DNA from: Schistocerca nitens
Taxonomy: Eukaryota > Arthropoda > Insecta > Orthoptera > Acrididae
NCBI RefSeq assembly: GCF_023898315.1
Contig: NC_064614.1
Coordinates: forward strand, 374,603,348 to 374,667,347
Direction: 5' to 3'
DNA: 64,000 nucleotides
The translations under genes were made by a program, and so were the position numbers. Of this stretch, positions 53,530 through 64,000 are shown one piece after another; positions within the stretch are counted from its first letter, which is position 1, and every line of letters starts with the position of its first letter. The notes under the pieces were generated by a model, which was not told where the DNA came from, did not search any database, and saw only the letters and a program-made list of their open reading frames with translations.

Positions 53530-54176
53530 ATAAGCGACAGGTACTGCTTGTTTGCTATGAAACGACATTTTAGTGCCATGCGGAAGAAATTTAAATATTT
53601 AGATGACTATGAAAGAGCAAAAAATTGCAACGATCGACAGACGGGATTGATTTTTCTGTACATCAAGAAGCAGTCTGTGCTAAATTTGCAGGCATGTCGC
53701 ATTTAAGGTACTAGTGTTACTAAAAGTAAAATTCCTGAAGTTGCACCCATTATTCTGTTGTCAGTTGCAACAGTTTGCAGTAGAAATAAACGATGAATAT
53801 GGAGACTTCATATATTACTGCAAGGTGCGTTGGTTAGGTCAAGGGACATGCCCGGAACGATTTTTCTATTTAAAAGGAAAAAGGAGTGCAGAAACGAAAA
53901 TTAGAACATCTGTAATGGATTGCACCCTCCTCATTTTAAGTGGACTTGACTGCACACTGCCCACAGTAAAACGATGGAAGGCAACTTCTTTGTAATTTGA
54001 TGGGGATGCATTCAAAAAGAAAATCGCGTTGTATAAGGGACACATTCTCACAAGGACTGTCCAATTCCCTAAGCTCACTGGCGTTAAGGAAAGCGCCCGG
54101 TTTGAAGAATTCATTGTGGCCTTGCAAGAATTAATAGGATAGTTTTATAAAGGTTTTGAGGACAGTGTTAGCCTTA
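53530..54176 (+). pseudogene. hAT-like transposase (GTF2IRD2/ZBED-type) remnant
   Basis: Plus-strand pieces in shifting frames: VHQEAVCAKFAGMSHLRY near 53660, then VKFLKLHPLFCCQLQQF, EINDEYGDFIYYCKVRWLG and ERFFYLKGKR (53714-53890), then DAFKKKIALYKGHILTRTVQ and FEEFIVALQELIG to about 54140. The order and the core EYGD.IYY..VRWL match the hAT-related transposase domain found in GTF2IRD2-like and ZBED-like proteins. A possible remnant of the N-terminal zinc finger region (AMKRHFSAMRKKF) precedes it. Stops and frameshifts throughout. Confidence 0.7.
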
Positions 54177-56048
54177 CTGCACTATCGAAGACAGTGCTGC
54201 CAAAGCAGAGTTACTAAACACAGCCTTCCGAAATGCCTTCACAAAACAAGACGAAGAAAATATTGCAGAATTCGAATCAAGAACAACTACCAACATGAGT
54301 AACGTAGAAGTAAATATCCTCGGAATAGTGATTCAAATGGTTCAAATGGCTCTGAGCACTATGGGACTTAACATCTGAGGTCATTAGTCCCCTAGAACTT
54401 AGAACTGCTTAAACCTAACTAACCTAAGGACATCACACATATCCATGCCCGAGGCAGGATTCGAACCTGCGACCGTAGCGGTCACGCGGTTCCAAACTGA
54501 AGCGCTTAGAACCGCACGGCCACACCGGCCGGCCGGAGTAGTGAAGCAACTTCAATCACTTAATAAAAGCAAGTCTTCAGGTCCAGACTGTATACCAATT
54601 AGGTTCCTTTCAGAGTAGGCTGATGCAATAGCTCCATACTTAACAGTCATATACAACCCTTCGCTCGACGAAAGATGCGTACCCAAAGATTGGAAATTTG
54701 CACAGATCACACCAATATTCAAGAAAGGTAGTACGAGTAATCCACTTAATTACAGGCCCAATCATTAACGTCGATATGCAGCAGAGTTTTGGAGTTTATA
54801 TTGTGTTCGAACATTGTGAATTACCTCGAAAAGAACGGTCTATTGACACACCCAGTCAACACGGATTTAGAAAACATCGCTCCTGTGAAACACAACTAGC
54901 TCTTTATTCACATGAAATGTTGAGTGCTACTGACAAGGGATTTCAGACTGATTCCGTATTTCTGGATTTCCGGAAGGCTTTTCACACTGTACCACACAAG
55001 GGGCTTGTAGTGAAACTGCGTGCTTACGGAATATCGTTTCAGTTATGTGACTGGATTTGTGATTTCCTGTCAGAGAGGTCACAGTTCGTAGTAACTGACG
55101 GAAAATTATCGAGTAAAACAGAAGTGATTTCTGGCGTTCCCAGAGGTAGTTTTATAGGCCCTTTGCTGGTCCTTATCTCTATAAACGATTTGGGAGACAA
55201 TCTGAGCAGCTGTCTTAGGTTGTTTGCAGATGTTGCTGTCGTTTATCAACTAATAAAGTCATCAGAAGATGAAAACAAACTGCAAAACGATTTAGAAAAG
55301 ATATCTGAGTGATGCGAGAATTGTCAGTTGACCCTAAATAACGAAAAGTGTGAGATCATCCGCATGAGTGCTAAAAGGAATCCGTTAAACTTCGGTTACA
55401 CGATAAATCAGTGAAATAAGAAGGCCGTAAATTCAACTAAATACCTAAGAATTACGATTACGAACAAGTTAAATTGGAAGGAGCACATAGAACATGTTGT
55501 GCGGAAGACCAACCAAAGACTGCGTTTTACTGGCGGGACACTTAGAAAATGTAACATCTACTAAGGAGACAGCCCACACTACACCGTTCCGTCCTCTTTT
55601 AGGATACTGCTGCGCGGTGTGGGATCTTTACCAGATAGGGCTGACAGAGTACATCGAGAAAGTTCAAAGAAGAGAAGCACTTTTTGTATTATCGCGAAAT
55701 AAGAGAGAGTGTCATGGACGTGGTACAGTATTTGGGCTGGACATCATTAAAAGAAAGGCGTTATTCGTTTCAACGGAATCTTCTCGCAAAATTCAAATCA
55801 CCAACTATCTCCTCCAAATGTGAAAATATTTTGTTGTTACCGACCTACATAGGGAGAAACGATCACCACGATAATATAACGGAAATCATAGGTCGCACGG
55901 AAAGATATAGGTGTTCGGTTCCTTCTTTCCGCACGCTATACGAGATTGGAATAATAGAGAATCGTGAAGGTGGTTCGATGAACTCTCTGCCAGGTTCTTA
56001 AATGTGATTTGCAGAGTATCCATGTAGATGTAGATGTTGATGTAGAAG
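54177..56048 (+). mobile_element. jockey/CR1-like LINE, 5'-truncated, decayed
   Basis: Sister of the copy at 22700-24094. Motifs: SLNKSKSSGPDCIPIRFLSE, VPKDWKFAQITPIFKKGS, FRKHRSCETQLALYSHE, DSVFLDFRKAFHTVPHKGL, GVPRGSFIGPLLVLISINDL and LRLFADVAVVYQLIKSSEDE. The catalytic box reads FADV instead of FADD, and frameshifts occur near 54760 and after 55312. The C-terminal part includes GLTEYIEKVQRREALFVLSR. It ends in a tgtagatg microsatellite. It abuts the hAT remnant at its left. Unlike the 22.7-kb copy it keeps the catalytic region. Confidence 0.85.
54332..54533 (-). mobile_element. SINE, family 1, inside a LINE
   Basis: Minus-strand copy with an extra ttcaaatgg tail unit. Target-site duplication cggaatagtga / cggagtagtga at 54321-54331 and 54534-54544. 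Removing it rejoins the LINE frame (NILGIV / VKQLQSL). Confidence 0.95.
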
Positions 56049-56599
56049 TACATCTCTTTTAGAACTTTTTTGTAGACTGTTTGTCGTTTGAGTTGAAAAC
56101 ACCGCTGTGTAGACGTAATTGGTTAACCTGATACTAGATAATTCTAGTTTCAGTGTTAATCTTTTTACGTTAAAACTGTCCAGGACATCTAAAATGCTTT
56201 CCTCAGGTAGATATTCCAAGTCTCCATTATGAGGTTGCAAAAGTGCTGCAGTATTTCGATGTACATATTTGTGTGAAAGACCTTTCTTCCATTATGAAAC
56301 TAAACAAGTCACGCATGCATGGCAACTTAACTGCGAAACTCTATGAAACTGTCTGCCTCTGTCCGTATGCCGACAGTTTGTACCAGATAAAAATTGTATT
56401 ATATCTTCAGCGATCCAAAAGTAATTGATTACTACTGAATTGTGATGTATGTTGTTAAGAAACGTAAAATATAAAACCAAGTGCGACTTGCACTGTCATT
56501 TAAATGCCACGCGTTCGCTGTTTTCCCCTCTTCCTCCTCCTCGCTGTCACAGAGCGTGGCGTGGCGGGCCCGCGAGCCGAAATCTTGGCCACCCGTGAT
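56049..56599. other. no recognisable feature
   Basis: Intergenic DNA with short frames only. A GC-richer patch at about 56510-56590 has no motif. Confidence 0.4.
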
Positions 56600-57045
56600 A
56601 TGTCATATCCTTAGCACTCTCTCCCTTATTTCGTGATGATACAAAACGAGCTGCCCTTCTTTGAACTTCCTTGATGTCCTCCATCAGTCCTGTCTGATGT
56701 GGATCCCACAACGCACATCAGTACTCCAGAGTAGGACTGACAAGCTTAGTACTAGCAGTCTCTTTGGTAGATCTTATAAATTTTCTTAGTGTGCTGACAG
56801 TAATATGCAGTCTTTAGTTTGCTTTCCCCACAATATTATCTATGAGATTGTTTCAATTTGAGTTATTCATAATTGCGATCCCTAAGTATTTAGCTTAGTT
56901 AACATTTTTTAAATTTGTGTGTTTATCGTATAACTGAATTTTGGCGGATTCTTTGGAGCCCGTGAGAGCCTTTACATGTGAAAAGAAGGTCTTTGAGTTG
57001 AGTGAGAGACACCAAGATAGTAGTGTGTGTAGAGACATTCCGCCC
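56600..57045 (-). mobile_element. LINE fragment (minus), end of reverse-transcriptase ORF
   Basis: Read on the minus strand it gives CALWDPHQTGLMEDIKEVQR, RAARFVSSRNKGES and, upstream, phrases like HITVSTLRKFIRSTKET. These match the end of the jockey-like ORF in the copy at 54177-56048 (AVWDLYQIGLTEYIEKVQRR). Stops are present. Confidence 0.65.
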
Positions 57046-57217
57046 TCCTGATGGTGACTGTGCGTCGTCTCATAGACTCAACGGACCGTGGAAAACCTTG
57101 TGAATCCACTCATGTCCATCATCGATTTACCGTCGCCCACAGCTCCGGGCCACTGGTCGGAGCTGTGTCGGTGGTGCACACGTCCCACTCGATGGTGCCC
57201 TACATTCGTACAGGCTT
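57046..57217. other. no recognisable feature
   Basis: Short spacer between LINE fragments. Confidence 0.3.
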
Positions 57218-57745
57218 AGCATCTACATCTGCATCTACATCTGCATCTACACACATACTGTGGAAATCACTGTGAAGTGCGTGGCATATATTGTATCAGA
57301 TATTAGGGCTTCCTCCACATAAGCGATTTACCACTCGGCAGCCTCGCCCTCCGTCCCCCTTTTGATCCGTGTCAGTTTTCGCTACTATTTGTGAAATGCA
57401 CTGTATGCAAATCTTGCACTTCGACGCCCCTCTCAGCTTGGCGCCTTCAGGGGCCGCTACTAATTGTGATACGTCCTGTGCATAAATCTCAGAGTTAGGG
57501 GGTCCCTACCGTCCCTCTCCGCTTGGCACCCCAAGCGGCGGCTTGTGCCGCTTGAGCCTTGAAACGGCCCTGCTTCTGCCCAGTCCATTCATGTATGGAG
57601 CGTGGGAGAATGACTGTTTAAATGCCTCTGCGAGCGCTGCAGTTTATCTAATCTTGTGCTCAGGATCCCTTCGAGAGCGATACATAGGGAGTTGGCCTTT
57701 TTTCTCAAGCAGTTTCTTTAAAATTCGAGACCGATGTTGTGTTTA
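57218..57745 (-). mobile_element. LINE 3' tail (minus) with a GC-rich insertion
   Basis: Starts with the reversed tail (catctacatctgcatctaca), then gtgaagtgcgtggcatatat and attagggcttcctcc. The LINE phrase resumes at about 57580 with ccattcatgtatggagcgtg and ggatcccttcgagagcgata. The 57316-57578 stretch between them is GC-richer and not part of the LINE pattern. It has two echoes of a cctctcNgcttggc phrase (57430 and 57515). Confidence 0.55.
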
Positions 57746-58215
57746 ATTTTCTTGCAGAATGTACGACGTCACCTGCAGTTTGCTGTAGGTGAACAAACAA
57801 TGGATTTCATCATATACATCTACATCCATTTTCCGTAAGACACAGTGAAGTCAATGGCAGAGGTTACTTAGCGCTGTATCAACGTGTAAGTAGGCTGTTT
57901 AGGTTTTCTTATTGGTAACGCCACGTAGCGCTCTGTATGAAAACCACTGGCTGTGCTGTGTGCAGTCTGTGGCCAGTTTGCATTGTTGTCTGCCATTGTA
58001 GTGTTTGGCAGCTGGATGTTAACAGCGCGTAGCGTTGCGCAGTTGGAGGTGAGCCGCCAGCAGTGGTGGATGTGCTGCTGCATTGCCTCGTCCCTTAGTT
58101 TAGTATCTGAGCTCAGTAGATTTAAGTTAGCTTAAGAGGGGTAGATTATATAAGAGAATGAGTTGCGATGAATTGGAAGAAATGCATTGAGAAGTTTTAC
58201 GAAAAAAGTACAAAA

Positions 58216-58416
58216 AAAAATGGTTCAAATGGCTCTGAACACTATGGGACTCAACTGCTGAGGTCATTAGTCCCCTAGAACTTAGAACTAGTTAAACCTA
58301 ACTAACCTAAGGACATCACAAACAGCCATGCCCGAGGCAGGATTCGAACCTGCGACCGTAGCGGTCTTGCGGTTCCAGACTGCAGCGCCTTTAACCGCAC
58401 GGCCACTTCGGCCGGC
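58216..58416 (-). mobile_element. SINE, family 1, inside element B copy 2
   Basis: Minus-strand copy bounded by A-rich runs and a duplication aaaaaagtacaaaa / aaaaaagtacagaa. The site is uninterrupted in copy 1 (tacttttttcgtataacttc near 19360), confirming an insertion. Confidence 0.93.
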
Positions 58417-59189
58417 AAAAAAAAAAAAAAAAAAAAAGTACAGAAAGCAGGTATAGATAGCACTTTTTGAAATAATGAAGAACGAAGGGAGATCTCCAAG
58501 AAGTAAGGGAAGTTTTGTTTGCAAGTTACTGCAGTAAAACAAATCCTGTCCTTTCCCTTTCTGTTATTCCGCTATGTGTTTGTGTACTCTTGTATATTTG
58601 TGTTCTTCCTGTCTTTATGTGTTTACCTGATGAGAGTTACATTGTAGAATTTTTCTGATAATATGTTATTTACTTTGTAAAGATATTTAGACATTATTTA
58701 TTCTGTTTTGTTGCTCATATGTGAAGGTGATGTTTCAAAAGTTATTCTGATCTTTATGTATGTACTTACGTCATAATTCTTGTAACACTGATGTATGTGT
58801 TTATTTCTATTCTTTTGTAAAGCCCCTATTACTACAAATGTTATCCGTATTTTTATGTCCTTTAATGATGTATTTTGTACTTTTGTTATTGTAATCTTAT
58901 GTTATAAAATTGTAATTGACACCAGTTCATCAAATTAAGTAACTTGTAAGCATTCATTTCACTGCACATATTTCTGTTGGTCACAGTATATGCACAATAT
59001 GTAAAAAAAAAAAGAGGACTGTTAGTGTTTGCAAGTGTGTTGATAATTCAGCAAGGGACTGGTTAACAGCATTGCTGGTTCTAAGGACAATTCCAAAAAC
59101 TTTGTGAGTGCACAAGTGGTGGTTTATGGACTTGCTATATTCTCTGCAAGACTCTTCGATGGTGATTGTGCACCTGCACAGTCACAACA

Positions 59190-59400
59190 GATGGCTGCTG
59201 GCCGCCTGTACAAGGACTACAGTGGGTCTGCACCTTTGATGACCCACCAATACCATTATTTCTACAAGGACTGCAGTGGGTCTGCACCTTTGATGACCCA
59301 CCAATACCATTATTTCTACAAGGACTGCAGTGGGTCTGCACCTCTGGTGGCCCACCAATACCATACTCTCCACCAGGACTACAGTGGGTCTGCTCTGTGA
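59190..59400 (+). repeat. 54-bp minisatellite of element B copy 2, about 4 units
   Basis: Units of 54 bp encode YKDCSGSAPLMTHQYHYF-type repeats in a plus frame that runs 59104-59400 (98 codons, starting MSAQVVVYGL). It corresponds to the array at 18176-18400. The reverse strand also stays open across it. Confidence 0.85.
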
Positions 59401-59795
59401 TGACCTACCTACCAACATTCTTGAACTTGGACTGACTCTGCTGTGGGTTTGCTCTGTTGTGGCCCATTACCTGTCTGCATGTCAAGAGTCAGCACTGTCT
59501 TTCCGTTAGAAGGACAACACTACTTGTTCAAGACTGCATGGAAATCCACTACTTCCGAGTGAATTTTCTTTTACTGCTCAAACTTTGAAAAAAAAAACAC
59601 TGCAATTTTACTGTGATGGATGATCAGGACTGTCTTTATGGACTGTGAGAAAATTTTAGCTTTTGGCCAACATTGTATCAATAAGTGTGTGCATTTGATT
59701 TCTTTGTTATTATAATTATGAATTTTTTTTTCAAATCTGTATTGGCCACTGCCCAAAACAATTTGTAAAATTTTTTGTGGGGTGCATGGGGGCTA

Positions 59796-60348
59796 TGTAA
59801 GTAGGCTGTTTAGGTTTTTTTATTGGTAACGCCACGTAGCGCTCTGTATGAAAATCACTGGCTGTGCTGTGTGCAGTCTGTGGCTAGTTTGCATTGTTGT
59901 CTGCCATTGTAGTGTTTGGCAGCTGGATGTTAACAGCGCGCAGCGTTGCGCAGTTGGAGGTGAGCCGCCAACAGTGGTGGATGTGGGGAGAGAGATGACG
60001 GAGTTTTGAAATTTGTAAGACTGGATGTCATGAACTGCTATATATATTATGACTTTTGAACACTATTAAGGTAAATACATTGTTTGTTCTCTATCAAAAT
60101 CTTTCATTTGCTAACTATGCCTATCAGTAGTTTGAATCTTTTATTTAGCTGGCAGTAGTGGCGCTCGTTGTATTGCAGTAGTTCGAGTAACGAAGATTTT
60201 TGGTGAGGTAAGTTATTTGTGAAAGGTATAGGTTAATGATAGGGCCATTCTTTTGTAGGGATTTTTGAAAGTCAGATTGCGTTGCGCTAAAAATATTGTG
60301 TGTCAGTTTAAGCACAGTCATGTATAATTTTTCTAAGGGGACGTTTCA
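59796..60348 (+). repeat. 3' LTR of element B copy 2
   Basis: 553 bp, tgtaagtaggctgtttaggt to ggggacgtttca, preceded by a purine-rich catgggggcta. Contains gcgttgcgcagttggaggtg and the common gagtaacgaagatttttggt block. Confidence 0.9.
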
Positions 60349-60807
60349 CACGTTACGATTTCTTCCCGTTCCATTTTAAGATTGTCTGCGTTGCCCCACG
60401 GGTGCGGCACGTTGAGTGCTGGAGCACATGCCTAGATTCTTCACTCACTATTGGTTCTTGAAACTTTGTATGTAATATGTCTCGGGTTACTTGTCTGTCT
60501 TCAAGGACCTGACATTTCAGCGATTTCGTGACGTAGGTCAGACTAACCCGTGACCATTTGTGCCGCCCTTGTTCGTACCTGTTCAGTATCCTCCGTTAGA
60601 CCTATTTTACGAGGATCCTACATATTCAAGCAATATTCCGAGACGGGAGAAACGACTGTTCTAAAAGTATTCTTTTTTTTGTAAATTCATTATATTTTCC
60701 TTCTATCCTTCTAATGAACCGAAGTCTGCCATGAACTTTATGTAAGTCATCATTAAATTTCTCTTCCCTACAAACTGATACACACAACTAACCAATTCAA
60801 GTTGTGA

Positions 60808-61065
60808 CTAATTAATACAGGATACTGCTTTCCTTCGTTTTGTGAAGTGCACTATTTTACAGTTTCCTACATTCAAATCAAACTGCCCATTTTTGCTCCA
60901 CTTTGAAATCTTATCCAAGATCAGATAGTATTCCGAGATCAGACAGTAATTCGTAAAGATAATTCCATCGTCTGTGAAAAGTCTGACGTTACGATGAATA
61001 TTATCTGATATGTCACAGATTATAACATGGAAAACAAGGGTCTCAGCACAAGCCCAGGGGCACAT
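60808..61065 (-). pseudogene. LINE reverse-transcriptase remnant
   Basis: The 85-codon minus frame contains NVRLFTDDGIIFTNY and, later, LDKISKWSKNGQFDLNVGNC followed by KIVHFTKRR. These are the catalytic [FY]xDD box (as TDD) and the downstream W...LNV.KCK.VHFT block of jockey-type RTs. Fingers and thumb are not recognisable. Confidence 0.75.
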
Positions 61066-61639
61066 CTGGAGATTATTCTACTCCTGTCGATGATTCTCCA
61101 TGGTACCAAAAAATTCTCAGTCCAGTTACAAATTTTGTTTGATACGCTATATGATGTACTTTCGCTAATAAATGCAGGAGTTTCAGTGAGTCAAATGTTT
61201 TTCAAAAGTCAGGAAATGCCGCATGCTCCTAATTTCCTATATCCATGGCTTTCAGTATGTCATGTGAGAAAAATGCGTTTCTTGTTTCACACGACCGATG
61301 ATTTCGGAATCCGCCCTGGTTATCATGAAGGTCATTCTGTTCGAGTTATCTTGTTACATCTGAACTCAGAATACTTTCTAAGATTCTACGACTGATAGAC
61401 ATAAATGAAACTGAACGATTGTTTTGTGGTCACATCTGCTGACTGCCTGTAGAGGGAGTGACCAATGCGTTCTTCCAAACATTGGGCCGAATTCCAGATC
61501 TACAGTTTATTACTGTTGAAACGCGCGTTAACTCACCTGAAAATTCTATTTAGAGTCTGACAGTGATTCTATCGGGTCCTAGAGCTCCGTTTAGTTTTAG
61601 AAATTTTAGATGGTTCTCAACACCATTGACGGTGATGTC

Positions 61640-61840
61640 GCCGGCCGGTGTGGCCGTGCGGTTAAAGGCGCTTCAGTCTGGAACCGCGTGACCGCTACGG
61701 TCGCAGGTTCGAATCCTGCCTCGGGCATGGATGTGTGTGCTGTCCTTAGGTTAGTTAGGTTTAAGTAGTTGTAAGTTCTAGGGGACTGATGACCACAGAA
61801 GTCCCATAGTGCTCAGAGCCATTTGAACCATTTTTTTTGA
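61640..61840 (+). mobile_element. SINE, family 1
   Basis: Complete copy with target-site duplication acggtgatgtc at 61629-61639 and 61841-61851. The body lacks a few bases near gaccacagaagtcccatag. Confidence 0.95.
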
Positions 61841-62321
61841 ACGGTGATGTCTTTAGCACTCATCTTTGCACTAGTGCGAGAATTTAACTAGGGCAGTTCT
61901 CTTCTATTTTCCTTTTTAAACGAACGTTTACAAACCTAGTTCAAAACTTCTGCTTTTGTTTTGGTACTGACAGTTTCAGCATGTGAGCCATCCACAAGTG
62001 TCTGGACAAAACTTTGGAGCCTCTGACAGCCTTTGCATGTGACGAGAATTTGTTTGACTTTTGTGAGTGATCACCCAAGAGGGTGTGCTACGGTAGCTAT
62101 ATATAGGCTACATTCATTGTCCTTTTCACAAAAAAGCGCGTTTCATTCAGCATCTCTCTGTCTACCGGCCTACGCTTGGTAGGACAGTAGTGCAGCAAAT
62201 CGTTGGCCGGTAAGCAATGATGGTAGGCTGTTTGAAACCGCTTCCATCCCCTGTAAATATCCGTCACACAAGAATACTTTTGATACTCGCCTGAAATGTG
62301 TCTGTTGGTAAGTCGAATATA

Positions 62322-62947
62322 CAGGGTGTTAGGGTTATAAGTGCAGATATTGTGATCATTGGTATCTTGAAGTGTACACACGTCAGTGTGTTGGTTTTCT
62401 CTCCTCTGCATCTTAAGTCTTCCCGCAAACACGTGATATAATTTACTGCCTTACGTTTTCTTTACGATCGCAACTGCACCACTAAGTGGACTACACCTGT
62501 CAGTATAGAATAACCGTTTTGCGACCACATGTACACACCTCAACACCCGACCTGTTGTCCATGGCCGGCCGAGGTGGCCGAGCGGTTCTAGGCGCTACAG
62601 TCTGGAACCATGCGACGGCTACGGTCGCAGGTTCGAATCCTGCCTCGGGCATAGATGTGTGTGATGTACTTAGGTTAGTTAGGTTTAAGTAGTTCTAAGT
62701 TCAAGGGTACTGATGACCTCAGAAGTTAAGTCCCATAGTGCTCAGAGCCATTTGTTGTTCATGAGAAAAGAAGCATTAATGTCTTGCTCTTGCCACATGT
62801 ACTTGGAGGTACTTGCCAACCTTAAAACGTATTACTCGTAATAGCTATGATTAGTCAGCAAATAAAGAAAATACCGATGAATTGTTGTTCAGTACACTGT
62901 CCTCAGTCACCAATAATAGTATCTGAACTTATATCCCGAACACCCTG
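62322..62947. mobile_element. small non-autonomous DNA transposon (MITE) with nested SINE
   Basis: Ends cagggtgttagggttataag at the left and the complement of cagggtgttcgggatataag at the right form imperfect inverted repeats of about 45 bp with TA on both flanks. About 430 bp without the SINE. No transposase frame. The family is uncertain, but the TA target suggests Tc1/mariner. Confidence 0.75.
62564..62753 (+). mobile_element. SINE, family 1, inside the MITE
   Basis: Complete head (gaggtggccgagcggttcta) and body, with the tail shortened to agccattt. Target-site duplication tgttgtccatg / tgttgttcatg at 62553-62563 and 62754-62764. Confidence 0.94.
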
Positions 62948-62949
62948 TA

Positions 62950-64000
62950 TATTCTCAATTTGGTTTTGAAACTACTCGTCGTACCCTTCTGTCTCTATAA
63001 ATCAAAGTGTACCGTAACTCATCACTCCATGCAAACTTATTCCTTGACTTTAACCCCCAATGATGGTTCTCTTGCACTCTTACTGATCTGTATACTTCTG
63101 ATGAGCGGTGAGCACAGGTACGCGTGAGACGCTCACTGTTTTATGTACCGTGTAGCGATACGGTGATTCTGGACGGTGCCGTCGCTCGCAGGTTATTATT
63201 GTTGGGAATGCAGGAGGAGGCGTAGGTTATCTTCAGTCAGAAAGAGTCCCAAAAATTGGCAATAAAATGATATTTATTAAATATGAAGAAATACTCAAAT
63301 AATGCTTCCTCTTCTGAAACATCCGGCACAATTAGACGTTTGAAATTATTACAAGTCTTCTAAAATATTCAAATCCTATAATTGTGCCTCTGAGTGACGC
63401 CTGCGTAGCGTCCAGAGCTGGCCTACGATACCTACGGAGCCTACGCCTCGGAGACGACGGTTGAACGCTGCAGCTTGTAGACACGGCGGTAACTGGAGAC
63501 TGTACACGACTCGGCGAACTGAAGGGAACTGTCCACCGTAGCTCAGCGCTCTAGTATTTAACGAGGCATCGACCAGTCGCTGCCCACACACACGTGGTGC
63601 CCATGAGTTCGCGACTGCGAGCCCTGGCGGACCTGGGTACAGTTCGTACTGCCAACTCATACAGCTGCTCCACTACGAGTGTTTCGAGAGCGACTTGTCA
63701 ATTGTTGTGTGGTACCCTTTGGAGTCGCGAGTATCGTCACCACAGTTACAGCCCAGTGTTGCAATGGCAAGTGATTTGCTTCTCTGTGGTTTGTCTGTAC
63801 GTTGTCACAATCTGCAATAGTCGACTGCCACGCTTGGTATCAGTCAATACATTGCTTCTCATGTCAGTCGACTCTGATGGAGGTTTACCACTGTAAGCGT
63901 TCTGTAGTATTCTGCCCGCTTCAAAATCGATAGTTGTTTCTAACGAGAGCGCAGACAGTGATTTCAAGAATCGCGCATCAGCTTTCGATGTGGGTGGCAC
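62950..64000. other. no recognisable gene; GC-rich patch at 63370-63740
   Basis: Frames of 84-100 codons occur on both strands near 63376-64000, but they overlap antisense and have no recognisable motif. The GC-rich patch could be a promoter-like region or part of a further repeat that continues past the edge; the sequence does not decide. Confidence 0.35.

Larger units (their letters stand above)
57885..60348 (+). mobile_element. LTR retrotransposon element B, copy 2, 5'-deleted
   Basis: Starts with only about 190 bp of the 5' LTR (tgtaagtaggctgtttaggt to gtggtggatgtg, 57885-58074). That joins directly to interior sequence (ctgctgcattgcctcgtccc) matching copy 1 at about 19497 read backwards. 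The deletion removed the rest of the LTR and the gag region. The remaining interior, minisatellite, purine-rich catgggggcta and complete 3' LTR are present. Flanks aacg and cacg are an imperfect 4-bp target duplication. No coding capacity. Confidence 0.88.
57812..62080 (-). mobile_element. LINE copy (minus) carrying element B copy 2 and a SINE
   Basis: The reversed tail (tacatctacatccattttcc, gtcaatggcagaggttactt) at 57812-57880 continues, after element B copy 2, with acgatttcttcccgttccat at 60353. It then follows the same order of phrases as the LINE at 10.7-12.4 kb (gaaccgaagtctgcc at 60718). An RT remnant lies at 60808-61065 and non-coding upstream parts run to about 62080. Insertions inside are 57885-60348 and 61640-61840. 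Confidence 0.65.

Noticed and set aside
2940-62753. tRNA genes suggested by many A and B boxes
   Set aside because: Each lies at the head of a SINE with a common tail and target duplications; acceptor stems do not pair as in real tRNAs.
63376-64000. Frames of 84-100 codons at the right edge as a second host gene
   Set aside because: They overlap antisense, lack motifs, and the window ends before any splice evidence could be seen.

Overview
This window looks like an insect genome, most likely a grasshopper or locust (Orthoptera, Schistocerca-like). The reasons are one animal-type gene exon with a consensus splice donor, AT-rich intergenic DNA, no operons, and a very dense load of transposable elements. 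The tRNA-derived SINE whose tail reads ...gggcatggatgtgtgtgatgtcc... and ends ...agccatttgaaccatt is, from memory and unverified, typical of Schistocerca. No database was searched.

Host genes. The only convincing host coding sequence is at 412-1008 on the minus strand. It is the first coding exon of a SAM-domain protein resembling SAMD5, with Ala, Pro and Gln tracts and a GTAAGT donor at the exon end. The rest of that gene lies beyond the left edge. I find no other credible host exon and no genuine tRNA or rRNA gene.

Mobile DNA, left to right. At 5.0-9.0 kb there are a LINE 5' fragment with a tRNA-like leader, a pyrimidine tract, an 801-bp mariner remnant and an isolated tRNA-like head. At 10.7-12.4 kb a decayed Tc1 element sits inside a LINE tail. 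At 15.2-17.1 kb is a minus-strand LINE whose endonuclease and late reverse-transcriptase parts are joined in frame by an internal deletion. At 17.2-22.7 kb is a layered nest: a mariner whose terminal repeat was hit by an LTR retrotransposon (element B), which carries an inverted LTR, a SINE and a 54-bp minisatellite; a further SINE sits in the mariner. At 22.7-26.4 kb are a jockey-like LINE and several SINEs.

The largest unit is 26701-36768, a 10,068-bp Gypsy-type element (element A). Its two 1,645-bp LTRs are almost identical and its target duplication is GTAG. It keeps a long gag ORF, but pol is gone except for the integrase C-terminal tail. It is therefore young yet non-autonomous.

The right half holds a Penelope-like endonuclease fragment (38.4 kb), a mariner split by another insertion (40.2-42.3 kb), a chimeric SINE (44.7 kb) and a SINE within a SINE (46.4 kb). 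It also holds a Tc1 element with an uninterrupted transposase (47.7-49.1 kb), a decayed D34D mariner (51.1-52.3 kb), a solo LTR in a LINE tail (52.6 kb) and a hAT-like remnant (53.5-54.2 kb). Beyond these are further LINE copies, a second truncated copy of element B inserted in a LINE (57.9-60.3 kb) and a small MITE with a nested SINE (62.3 kb).

How the parts relate. There is no cooperating gene set here. The window is one gene edge followed by about 60 kb of transposon strata. The strata can be ordered because most younger insertions are flanked by target-site duplications read directly from the sequence. I found no evidence for an undescribed biological system. The most useful items are the gag-only element A with repeated primer-site-like motifs, the coding-frame minisatellite shared by both copies of element B, and the intact Tc1 transposase with D-to-E spacing of 32 rather than 34.
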